Part shown: positions 38,059 to 45,981 of the stretch, piece by piece
Layout of the letters: each line of letters begins with the position of its first letter
How positions within the stretch are numbered: the stretch's first letter is position 1
The notes under the pieces: generated by a model
What the model was told of the DNA's origin: nothing
Databases searched by the model: none
Seen by the model: the letters and a program-made list of their open reading frames with translations, nothing else
Translations under genes and position numbers: made by a program
NCBI GenBank assembly: GCA_963674625.2
Contig: CAXXXO010000001.1
Location: 434,001 to 498,000 of the forward strand
Source: JALHFZ01 sp963674625
GTDB lineage: Bacteria; Synergistota; Synergistia; Synergistales; Aminobacteriaceae
Length of the DNA: 64,000 nt
Direction of reading: 5' to 3'

Positions 38059-39339
38059 ATGTACGAAGACGCGCTTAAAATCCTCAGAGACCGGGGACAT
38101 ATTGAATGGTGCAGCAGCGAGAAGGAACTCGGAGATCTTTTCCGGAGGGAGATGGTCACCGGGTACGTGGGGTTCGACCCCACGGCGGACAGCCTCCACG
38201 TGGGGCATCTCATCCCAATCATGGCCCTTTCATGGATGCAGCGCTGCGGCCACCGCCCAATTCCCCTTGCGGGAGGAGGGACCGGTCTCATAGGAGACCC
38301 CTCGGGAAAGAGCAAAGAGAGGAACCTCCTCACTCCCGAAAAAGTCAATGAAAACATGGAGGGGGTCAAAAAGCAGCTTGCCCACTTCCTCGACTTCGAC
38401 TGCGGAGAGAACTCCGCCCTCATGATCAACAACTACGACTGGCTGGGAAAACTGACCTTTCTCGAAGTGCTGCGGGACGTGGGAAAGCATTTTTCCATCA
38501 ACTCCATGATATCCCGGGAATACGTGAAAAGCCGGCTTGACGATCCGGAGAAGAGCATCTCCTACACGGAGTTCTCCTATGTCCTTCTCCAGGCCTACGA
38601 CTTTCTTCATCTTTTTTCGAACTTCGGGTGCAGGCTCCAGATGGGCGGAAACGACCAGCAGGGGAACATCCTCTCGGGGGTCGAACTTGTCCGGAAAAAA
38701 ACGGGCGGAGAGGCCTTCGGCGCCACCCAGCCCCTTCTTCTCACCTCCTCGGGGACAAAATTCGGCAAAACCGAGGACGGAGCGGTATGGCTCGATCCGA
38801 AACGGACCTCCCCCTACCGTTTTTACCAGTTTTGGATGAACGCGGAGGACTCCGCCGTGGAGAAGCTGCTCAAACTCTTCACATTCCTTCCCCTAGGGGA
38901 AATCCGGGAGATAATGGAGCTTTCCCTCAGGGCCCCTGAGCGGCGGGAGGCCCAGGCACGTCTTGCCCGGGAGGTCACGGCCCTTGTCCACGGAGAGGAA
39001 ACTGCCGAAACAGTAACGAGAGTGAGCTCCATTCTCTTCGGCGAGGCCTTCGATCTGAAGAAGCTCTCTCCGAAGATGATCGCGGCCCTTGCGGAGGAGG
39101 TTCCCGCAGGACATGCCGACGGAGCTTTCCCCCTGCCTCTTCTCGACATGCTCGCCTCTTCCGGGGCCTGCGCTTCGAAGAGCGAGGGACGCAGGCTGGT
39201 CAAGGGGGGCGGACTGACTCTCAACGGCGAGAGGGTCGCCGCCGAGGACAGGAGCATCACTGAAGATGACCTCCTCGGAGGACGGTATCTCTTCCTGCGG
39301 CTCGGCAAAAAAAGATTTTTTCTCGTCGATTTTCAATAA
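38059..39339 (+). CDS. tyrS: Tyrosyl-tRNA synthetase
   Basis: Class I aminoacyl-tRNA synthetase, 426 residues. The HIGH motif is HVGH at 47-50, tyrosine-pocket residues lie in GYVGFDPTADSLH and the EFSYVLLQAYDF segment, and the KMSKS-equivalent is KFGKT (about 235-239). An S4 RNA-binding domain closes the protein (about 365-425). KFGKT-type signature loops are normal in bacterial TyrRS. GGAGG precedes ATG. No T-box leader was recognised in the short upstream gap. Confidence 0.97.
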   Translation: MYEDALKILRDRGHIEWCSSEKELGDLFRREMVTGYVGFDPTADSLHVGHLIPIMALSWMQRCGHRPIPLAGGGTGLIGDPSGKSKERNLLTPEKVNENMEGVKKQLAHFLDFDCGENSALMINNYDWLGKLTFLEVLRDVGKHFSINSMISREYVKSRLDDPEKSISYTEFSYVLLQAYDFLHLFSNFGCRLQMGGNDQQGNILSGVELVRKKTGGEAFGATQPLLLTSSGTKFGKTEDGAVWLDPKRTSPYRFYQFWMNAEDSAVEKLLKLFTFLPLGEIREIMELSLRAPERREAQARLAREVTALVHGEETAETVTRVSSILFGEAFDLKKLSPKMIAALAEEVPAGHADGAFPLPLLDMLASSGACASKSEGRRLVKGGGLTLNGERVAAEDRSITEDDLLGGRYLFLRLGKKRFFLVDFQ

Positions 39340-39366
39340 GGCAGCGACAAGAAGGAGGAAGAACTG

Positions 39367-40248
39367 TTGAGCACCGGAGAATGCTACTGGTATATCGGGG
39401 CATCCCTTCGCCCCTGGGAATCGGCAGTCGCCGGCGCTCTCGCCAGGGCCCTGCTGAAAGAGGGGGTCCCTCTCCGGTGCTTCTCGGGAGGGGGAGGGGA
39501 GAACCTGGGGATACCCGAGCTTTTGTCCTGGAATTCCCTGACTCTTCTCGAGCGGAGCGTGCTCGTCGGAACCCGGGGTTCCCTCTGGCATCTCTGGGGA
39601 ACGCCCCCGTTCTGGTGGAAATTCCTCCGGATCCGCGCACGGACCGTTCACACCCGCTTCGACGGCGCCTGCGAGTGGAAGGGACATCCGACCCGGCTCG
39701 CCGCGTCTCTCTGTTCCGGCGGCGAGACCTACATCCCCCCGACCTTCGATGTCAAGGTGCACTGGATCGAGGACGGCTCGGCCCCCGAAAAGGAGGACCC
39801 GGCTCCGCTCTTTCTTCTGCCCGGAGGGACCCGGGAGGAGTGGAAAATCTTCGGAAACGCTGCGGAGGAATTCTCCGGCACTCTTTCCGACCCTGAAGAG
39901 AATGGAGGGGGCGGAAAGCTTCCTTCCGCGGGAAACGCCTTTCTGGTTCTTCCCCGGCCCGGTCTGTCCTCGGCTCTCCTGGCCGCCCACGGGGCGCTCA
40001 TGGGGATTCCGGCGGCGGGGGCTCCTTCGGCGCTCCTCGACGAGATCCTCGGCAAAGAAGGGTACATCCGTCTTTCCTCATGGAAAGACAGGGAAGACGT
40101 CCTTTCGGCCCTGCGCCTGCTGGTCGGCGACGAGGGGCGTAATGCCTCCGCATCGGCAAGAAGGTACGGAACGGAGCAGTTTCCCCCTTCGAAGGGGTCC
40201 GGAAAATTGCTGAGCCTTTACAGGGCTCTTTCGGAGAAGGGTGAATGA
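39367..40248 (+). CDS. Protein of unknown function, possibly glycosyltransferase-like
   Basis: 293 residues starting at TTG 39367 after AAGGAGG. The opening YWYIGASLRPWESAVAGALARAL and the central SVLVGTRGSLWHLWG and VHTRFDGACEWKG suggest an alpha/beta Rossmann-type fold reminiscent of GT-B glycosyltransferases, including a C-terminal SARRYGTEQFP..GSGKLLSLYRAL that resembles the last helices of such enzymes. No catalytic motif is certain. Its stop overlaps the acyltransferase start (TGAATGAGG context), so a shared envelope role is plausible. Confidence 0.6.
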   Translation: MSTGECYWYIGASLRPWESAVAGALARALLKEGVPLRCFSGGGGENLGIPELLSWNSLTLLERSVLVGTRGSLWHLWGTPPFWWKFLRIRARTVHTRFDGACEWKGHPTRLAASLCSGGETYIPPTFDVKVHWIEDGSAPEKEDPAPLFLLPGGTREEWKIFGNAAEEFSGTLSDPEENGGGGKLPSAGNAFLVLPRPGLSSALLAAHGALMGIPAAGAPSALLDEILGKEGYIRLSSWKDREDVLSALRLLVGDEGRNASASARRYGTEQFPPSKGSGKLLSLYRALSEKGE

Positions 40249-41093
40249 GGGGAAAGGCGGCGATTCTCGAGCTTTTTCGCCGCTTTGCCCGTCCGGGATG
40301 GAGGGCGGACGTTGTGGCCGCCTTTTTTTCCGGCGGACTCCGCTGCATCGCTCCCAGGAAAAAGGAGGCCCTCGAAAATCTCCGCCAGGCCTATCCCGGG
40401 TCGGACGAAGCGTGGCGGAAGGAGACTGTGCGGAAATGCTATACCCACCTTTCCTGGATGGCCGCAGAATACCTTTCCCTCGTCTCCCGGCCCCGGGAGG
40501 TCCTCTCCTGGGTCATCTCCGCGGAGGGAAAGGAAATTCTCGACGGGCTGAAGTCCTCGGGCAGAGGGTGCATCATCCTCGCAGGACATGTGGGCAACTG
40601 GGAACTCCTCGCGGCATGGCTTGCCCAGTCGGGATATCCCCTCACGGCGGTTGTGCGGAATCCGGATGATCCCGAGCTCGCGGCACTCATTGAAGACTAC
40701 CGCCACAGGTCCGGGGTGGGGACCTTCGAGAAGCATTTCATCATGAAGGAGGCGGTCCGCTTCGCGAAGAAGGGCGGATTCCTCGGCCTGCTGCCCGATC
40801 AGGCGTGGAACGCGTCGGGAATCCGGGGCCCTTTCTTCGGCCGCACCTGCTTCACCGCTGCCGGTCCCGCCGCCATGGCAAACCTCGCCGGGGTTCCCGT
40901 GGTTCCAGTGGTCTCCTACCGGATAGAACCCTTCCGTCATCGGGTGGTCATCTCACCTCCTCTCGACCTCCTGACCCAGGGCGACAGGATGGACATTCTC
41001 CGGGAGAATACCCTCCGGATGAACCAGGCAATCGAAAAAATGATTCGGGTCTGCCCGGAACAATGGCTCTGGTTTCATCGGCGGTGGAAATAA
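40245..41093 (+). CDS. LpxL/HtrB-family lysophospholipid acyltransferase
   Basis: 282-residue membrane-associated acyltransferase of the late lipid A acylation family. The catalytic HX4E reads H115-VGNW-E120 within AGHVGNWELLA; later landmarks are LLPDQAW, GPFFGR and VPVVPVVSYR with the conserved Arg. It acylates a lipid A precursor or a related lysophospholipid in the inner membrane, which implies a diderm envelope. No other lpx genes are nearby. Coupled to the upstream GT-like gene. Confidence 0.9.
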   Translation: MRGKAAILELFRRFARPGWRADVVAAFFSGGLRCIAPRKKEALENLRQAYPGSDEAWRKETVRKCYTHLSWMAAEYLSLVSRPREVLSWVISAEGKEILDGLKSSGRGCIILAGHVGNWELLAAWLAQSGYPLTAVVRNPDDPELAALIEDYRHRSGVGTFEKHFIMKEAVRFAKKGGFLGLLPDQAWNASGIRGPFFGRTCFTAAGPAAMANLAGVPVVPVVSYRIEPFRHRVVISPPLDLLTQGDRMDILRENTLRMNQAIEKMIRVCPEQWLWFHRRWK

Positions 41094-41183
41094 AGGCGTG
41101 TATATATTCTCAATGAGCATTTTTCACCTTGAAGAGGGAAAGATTTGGTGCTACCCTTATGCAAATGAAAGGGGGGGATTTTC

Positions 41184-42098
41184 ATGATTTTTGAGCTCAT
41201 GTCCAACGGGACCATGGCCAGACTTCCGGACGAAATGCCCGTGGCCGGACTTCCCGAGATCCCTTTCCCGAACGTCTTTCTGCTTCTCCCCTACAACCGC
41301 TGCATCGCTGGAACAGCTCAACTCAAAACCGATGAACGATGGACCTTCGGAAAGATGGGAACGGATGAAGGAAAAGAAATTTTCCTCTATGACGGCAAGC
41401 CCCTCTCTCTTCTGCTGGGCGAGAAAGAAAAAGTTCACCTTTCCGGAGAGCTTGTCTGCGAACTGCGGTCGCACCTTCTCTGCCAGATGCCTGCACCGGG
41501 CGAGCATATTCCCACGGCCCTCATTCTGAGGGGGCTCGTCCGGGAGGATCACTTCATTTTTGACGAGGACTTCATCAACAACGAGGGGGCGATGCTCGAA
41601 TCCCTTGAAAAGGAGCCCGCCCTGCGCCTTCCCTACTGGGCAATCCGCCTCGCCCTCTACCGGAACGACTACGAGGCCGTATCCCGTATCAAAACATGGC
41701 TCAAGGCCGCCTCCGATATATTCGAAGGCGGCACACCCTCTCCCCGGATCTGGTTTTCCCTCACCGATCTTCCGGGAAGACAGGCCATCGACGAGATGGA
41801 GGGGCTCTCCTTCTCCCTGGACGATCTTCAGCGGATGAACTCCCAATCCTCCCGTCCCGTGGTGCTCTACAGCAAGGCGGGATATCTCATCCTGTCCGAC
41901 TATGGCGGAGAGGGGCCTGAGACGGCCTTCCGGATATGGATGTTTCTGCCCATACCCCTCTGGAACGAGATGCGGGAGAGGCGGAAACTCTCCATCCGGG
42001 AGATCGTCACCGCTTCCTGGGGGTATCTCGACGGGATGGCGGCGGAGAAGGAAAGAAGCAGGTTCAGCGGCCAGGGCTCCCTGAGCTGCCGGGGATAG
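41184..42098 (+). CDS. Protein of unknown function
   Basis: 304 residues, soluble by composition, no signal peptide or membrane segment. It starts at ATG 41184 after AAAGGGGGGG. No family recognised. A central acidic region (residues about 110-140) and an unusually Trp-rich C-terminal half (LPYWAIRLALYRND, IWFSLTDLPG, FRIWMFLPIPLWNEM) stand out. It stands alone between the acyltransferase and a convergent ABC importer and ends at a bidirectional terminator. Confidence 0.7.
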   Translation: MIFELMSNGTMARLPDEMPVAGLPEIPFPNVFLLLPYNRCIAGTAQLKTDERWTFGKMGTDEGKEIFLYDGKPLSLLLGEKEKVHLSGELVCELRSHLLCQMPAPGEHIPTALILRGLVREDHFIFDEDFINNEGAMLESLEKEPALRLPYWAIRLALYRNDYEAVSRIKTWLKAASDIFEGGTPSPRIWFSLTDLPGRQAIDEMEGLSFSLDDLQRMNSQSSRPVVLYSKAGYLILSDYGGEGPETAFRIWMFLPIPLWNEMRERRKLSIREIVTASWGYLDGMAAEKERSRFSGQGSLSCRG

Positions 42099-42100
42099 CG

Positions 42101-42138
42101 AAAAATCGCCGGGGACATTTTGTCCCCGGCGATTTTTT
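42101..42138. terminator. Bidirectional terminator
   Basis: Perfect 17-base arms (AAAAATCGCCGGGGACA and complement) with a three-base TTT loop; T-runs on both strands. It serves the 41184 gene and the convergent ABC permease. Confidence 0.9.
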
Positions 42139-42153
42139 ATCAGGACGGCCCCT

Positions 42154-42807
42154 TCAGGCGACCTCCCATTTTTTCTCCACGTACTGAAGAAGGATGCTCG
42201 TAGCGCTCGTCATCACGAGATATATGAGTCCCACGAGAATAAAAGTCTCGAAGGACGCGTAGGTGACGCTTCGGACCTGTTGTCCCACCATGGTCAGCTC
42301 CGTGATGGCAAGGGTCGACAGAAGGGAGGACTCCTTTATGAGGGTGACGAATTCGTTCCCTATGGCGGGAAGCATGTTCCGGATTGCCTGGGGGAGGATG
42401 ATGAAGCGCATGGTCTTGAAATAGGAGAGGCCGAGAACCTTCGACGCTTCCCACTGTCCCCTGGGTACCGCCTCGATGCCCCCCCGGACGATTTCTCCCA
42501 CGTACCCCGACGAGTTGATGGAAAGGCCGATGATCCCGGCGGCGAAGGCGGGAAGATTCAATCCCAGGGAGGGGAGTCCGAAATAGATGAGGAAGAGCTG
42601 GATCAGGAGGGGCGTTCCCCGGATGATATAAATGTAGCCGGCGGCGATATAGCGCAGGGGTGCGAAAGGAACGACCCGCAGGGCGCCGACCAGCGTGCCC
42701 AGAAGGGAACCGAAAAGAACCGAAAGAACGGAAGCCTGGATGGTCATCTTCGCCCCTGCGAGGAGCATGGGAATATAGGGGGAGACGGCCGAGAAATCAA
42801 GAGACAT
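42154..42807 (-). CDS. Polar amino acid ABC transporter permease
   Basis: 217-residue inner-membrane permease of the His/Glu/Gln family. It has five hydrophobic segments and the EAA loop GGIEAVPRGQWEASKVLGLS followed by ILPQAIRNMLP. The IRGTPLLIQLFLIYFGLP segment is diagnostic. I chose ATG 42807, preceded by AAGGAGGGG, inside the end of the ATPase gene. No solute-binding protein gene is nearby; the receptor may be elsewhere. Confidence 0.9.
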   Translation of the reverse strand: MSLDFSAVSPYIPMLLAGAKMTIQASVLSVLFGSLLGTLVGALRVVPFAPLRYIAAGYIYIIRGTPLLIQLFLIYFGLPSLGLNLPAFAAGIIGLSINSSGYVGEIVRGGIEAVPRGQWEASKVLGLSYFKTMRFIILPQAIRNMLPAIGNEFVTLIKESSLLSTLAITELTMVGQQVRSVTYASFETFILVGLIYLVMTSATSILLQYVEKKWEVA

Positions 42808-43632
42808 CGGTGCACCCCTCCTTCCCGTCGGCTTCCGTAAGTTCCCTGCCGAAATGGACGAGCATCCTCTGAAGGAAAAGCTGAGTCCGGGGCAGACGGG
42901 GGCATGAAAAAATTTCCACGGGGGACCCTTCCTCGACGATGTTCCCCTCGTCCATGAAGAGGACTCTGTGGGAAACTTCTTTGGCAAACATCATCTCATG
43001 GGTTATGATCATCATGGTCATTCCCGAGTCGGCGAGGTCGGCGATCACGTCGAGAACTTCCCCCACGAGTTCCGGGTCGAGGGCGCTCGTCGGCTCGTCG
43101 AAAAGCATGATCTTCGGGTTCATGGACAGGGCCCGGGCGATGGCCACCCGTTGACATTGCCCTCCGGAGAGTTCCTCGGCCGGGAGTTTTTCTTTTCCTC
43201 GAGGCCGACGCGTCGGAGAAGGGCGATCCCTTTTTCCTCCGCGTCCCTTCGGGAGAGGCCGAGAATGCGGATGGGACTCAGCACCAGGTTCTCAAGAACC
43301 GAGAGATGGGGAAAAAGATTGTACTGCTGAAAGATCATCCCCACCAGACGGGCAATATCCCGGTTTGAATGCCTTCCGTTGTCGATTCTGTCGCCGTAGA
43401 GATAGATCTCCCCGCTGTTGATCTCCTCGAGCCGGCAGATGCATCGGGCGAGGGTACTCTTTCCCGAGCCGCTCGGCCCTATGACCGAGACGACCTCTCC
43501 CTCCCGGAGGGAGAAGGAGACGTCTTTCAGGACGGAGAGATTGCCGAAGGATTTGCACAGATTCCGAACTTCCGCAGCGGGAGGGTTCGTTGAAGAAATA
43601 TCGCTGGCTGCTTTGCTGCCGAATTGTACCAC
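42797..43632 (-). pseudogene. Amino acid ABC transporter ATPase, frameshifted
   Basis: Two frames give one GlnQ-type ATPase. The N-terminal part has Walker A GPSGSGKST, the Q-loop FQQYNLFPHLSVLENL, and breaks at VGLEEKK. After adding one base the other frame reads KLPAEELSGGQCQRVAIARAL (signature), Walker B LFDEPTSALDPE, and the H-loop THEM. The break is in the minus-strand run GAAAAGAAAAACTCC (about 43183-43200), a homopolymer where a missing A is enough. Start is GTG 43632 after AGGAGG. With the repair it would be about 278 residues. It overlaps the permease start. Confidence 0.88.
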
Positions 43633-43715
43633 ACCGTCACCTCCTGTTGAACTGATGTATTATAACTCAACAGGAGAAGCTCACCAACCTTCCGGAAAAA
43701 ACGGAAGGACAGAAA

Positions 43716-43838
43716 TTACTGGTCGAAGCGAGACTTATAGGTATCGTAGTTGGCGTCGGCCATCAGGTTGTTGAAATCGCCGTTTTCATCCCGGTTATTC
43801 TGGGGGGCGGCTTTTTTTTCGAGAAGGGCTTTTTCCAT
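43716..43838 (-). CDS. Mini-protein of 40 residues, unknown
   Basis: ATG 43838 follows AAAAGGAGGAAAACC, among the best ribosome sites in the window. The product opens MEKALLEKKAAPQNN and ends YDTYKSRFDQ. It is highly charged and Asn/Asp-rich, with no signal peptide and no Cys. It ends about 85 bases upstream of the GTG of the ABC ATPase, with an inverted repeat CCTTCCG/CGGAAGG (43689-43709) between. It may be a leader peptide or a stand-alone small protein. No family recognised. Confidence 0.5.
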   Translation of the reverse strand: MEKALLEKKAAPQNNRDENGDFNNLMADANYDTYKSRFDQ

Positions 43839-43863
43839 GAGGTTTTCCTCCTTTTCATATCTC

Positions 43864-43891
43864 TTGACAATGCCGAGGCAGAATGTATATT
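43864..43891 (+). promoter_or_regulatory. Promoter for the 44011 metallo-hydrolase
   Basis: TTGACA, 16 bases, TATATT. The transcript would start near 43898 with a leader of about 110 bases. It diverges from the 40-residue mini-gene. Confidence 0.6.
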
Positions 43892-44010
43892 ACATTATTG
43901 GTCCGTACCATTGATTGGCTTATTATAGCACAAAGGTCTTTCTGTGCAATATCCTTCAGATATATTCATTCTTATACAGAAAATTGAAAATAAATCAAGG
44001 GGGAGTTCTT

Positions 44011-44895
44011 ATGGAAATCCGGCATCTTGCAGGAGAGACATCCTATTTCCCGGGCCGGGTCAACGTAGGAGTGTATCGGAAGGGGCAGAATATTTGGATC
44101 ATCGATTCAGGACTCGACGACGACGCCGGAAGGAAGGCAGCCCGCTGGACAGAGGGGGAGAAGCTCACGCTCCGGCGGATCGTCACGACCCATTCCAACG
44201 CGGATCACTGCGGAGGAAATGCCTTCCTGCGGAAGCGGACCGGATGCTCCGCGGCGGCCACGAAGATCGAGTCCGTCATCATTGAGCAGCCCTTCCTCGA
44301 ACCTCTTCTGCTCTGGTCAGCCCGCCCCTTCGGCGAGATCAGCAACAAGTTTCTGCAGTCGAAACCCTCGGAAGTCGATCTCGTTATCGGGAACAGCGGT
44401 CCTTTCGACGAATCGGGCCTCGAAGCCGTCCCCCTTCCGGGGCATTTCATCGACATGATCGGGGTGCGGACTCCGGATGACGTTCTTTTCACGGCGGACG
44501 CTCTTTTTTCGGAGGAACTCATATCCAGGTACTCCATGATGTTTGTCCTCGACGTGGAGGCGGCCCTGGCGACCCTGGACTTTCTCGAAAAAACGGAGGC
44601 CCGCTGGTTCGTTCCGAGTCACGCTCAGCCTGCGGAGGATATCGGCCCCCTCGTGCAGGCGAACAGAAGGGCTCTTCTGCGGGTGAGCGAGCTGGTCCTT
44701 GAGCGGTGCATCGAGCCGGCAAGCCGGGAGGAGATACTGAAAACCCTCTCCGACCGCTTTACCCTCTCCATGTCAGTGACCGAATACGTGCTGAACCATG
44801 CCGTGGTGGGAGCGCACCTCACCTGGCTCAGGGGAAGGGGGCTTCTTTTCCCGGTGGTGTCGGAGGGGCGGCTTCTCTGGAAGAGGGGCGGCTGA
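44011..44895 (+). CDS. MBL-fold metallo-hydrolase with altered zinc motif
   Basis: 294 residues. An MBL fold with N-terminal strands (GRVNVGVYRKGQNIWIIDSGL), the motif HSNADH in place of HxHxDH (H61, N63, D65, H66), PLPGHFIDMIG with a zinc His, DVLFTADALF with the bridging Asp and a late PSHAQP His, followed by a C-terminal winged-helix-like region. Substrate unknown. ATG 44011 follows AAGGGGGA; a 32-residue upstream extension is rejected. The Asn for His change would remove one zinc-1 ligand. Confidence 0.85.
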   Translation: MEIRHLAGETSYFPGRVNVGVYRKGQNIWIIDSGLDDDAGRKAARWTEGEKLTLRRIVTTHSNADHCGGNAFLRKRTGCSAAATKIESVIIEQPFLEPLLLWSARPFGEISNKFLQSKPSEVDLVIGNSGPFDESGLEAVPLPGHFIDMIGVRTPDDVLFTADALFSEELISRYSMMFVLDVEAALATLDFLEKTEARWFVPSHAQPAEDIGPLVQANRRALLRVSELVLERCIEPASREEILKTLSDRFTLSMSVTEYVLNHAVVGAHLTWLRGRGLLFPVVSEGRLLWKRGG

Positions 44896-44906
44896 TTTTT
44901 TTTCGG

Positions 44907-45833
44907 CTACAATCCCAGGATGCGGATCCAGAGGGGGATGGTCACGATGGAGAGAAGAGTCGACAGGGTGATGACCTCTCCGGCGTAGCGGTCGTCCATT
45001 CCCATTCCGTGGGCAACCACGAGGGAGTTGACCGCCACCGGCATGGCCGAGACAAGTACTACTGCCTTCATCATCGATGGCGAGACCGGCCAGAGAAGAA
45101 AAAGTCCGAAGACCACCGCAGGCTGGACCAGCAGTTTCACCGTGCTGTCCCTCCAGGTAGTCTTCAGCAGGGAGGGGAGCGCTCTTACTTCGAGTCTCGC
45201 CCCGATGGCGAGCAGGGCAAGTCCGGTTCCGATGTCCCCGAGGACCTTCAGGGTCGTGTCCACGGCCCGGGGAAAGACGTGAATTCCGTTGATAGAGAAG
45301 AAAATTCCTATGAAGCATGCGAGGACCATGGGGTTGGTGAGGACTTTTTTCAGCGAATTTTTCAGTGATTTTGGAGAGATTCCCCCGGAGAGCACGAGCT
45401 GCGAGCTCGAGATCGAGATGATGTGGTACCCCACGAGGCTGACGGCGAGGTAGACGGAGAGTGCCTCGAGCCCGGGTGTCCCCATGGAGATGGAAACCGC
45501 AGGAATTCCCATGAAGACCTGGTTCGACCGCAGGGAGACGAGGGCGGAGATTGCCAGGCGCTCCCGTTTTTCGCCGGCGAGTCTTCCTGCGGTCCAGGCG
45601 ATGAGGGGAAGGAGAACGTACCCGGCATGAACGGCGAGAAAGATATTCCAGTTGCCCAGGGTCGAAAGGTCGGCCCGGGCTGTCAGGCGGATCAGAAGAG
45701 CCGGAATGGCGAGCCAGTACAGAATCTTATTGTTGTCCTGAAAGGTCTCCCGGGGGAGTATTCCGAACTTCGGAAAGCACCATCCGAGAAAAATTATTAC
45801 GGCCATGGGGGCTATTATGGATAGTTCGTTCAC
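44907..45833 (-). CDS. AEC family (auxin efflux carrier) transporter
   Basis: 308-residue integral membrane permease with ten hydrophobic segments in two repeats of five. FLGWCFPKFGILP near the start and VLSSAMPVAVNSLVVAHGMG-like VLVSAMPVAVNSLVVA near the C-terminus fit the AEC family, which moves malate, malonate or other carboxylates. Start is GTG 45833 after GGAGGAGG. Substrate unknown. Convergent with the metallo-hydrolase. Confidence 0.9.
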   Translation of the reverse strand: MNELSIIAPMAVIIFLGWCFPKFGILPRETFQDNNKILYWLAIPALLIRLTARADLSTLGNWNIFLAVHAGYVLLPLIAWTAGRLAGEKRERLAISALVSLRSNQVFMGIPAVSISMGTPGLEALSVYLAVSLVGYHIISISSSQLVLSGGISPKSLKNSLKKVLTNPMVLACFIGIFFSINGIHVFPRAVDTTLKVLGDIGTGLALLAIGARLEVRALPSLLKTTWRDSTVKLLVQPAVVFGLFLLWPVSPSMMKAVVLVSAMPVAVNSLVVAHGMGMDDRYAGEVITLSTLLSIVTIPLWIRILGL

Positions 45834-45981
45834 GGGGGAGCCTCCTCCACAGGGATAATGTTGACTTTCCTCCCCTTTTCGTGATTCTATGGGGAAGCTG
45901 ATTATTGCAGCAGAACGAATCCAATTCTACAGTCTCGAAGCTCTGCATACAATAGCGTTGGTGCAAAAAGGAGGATCCTTC

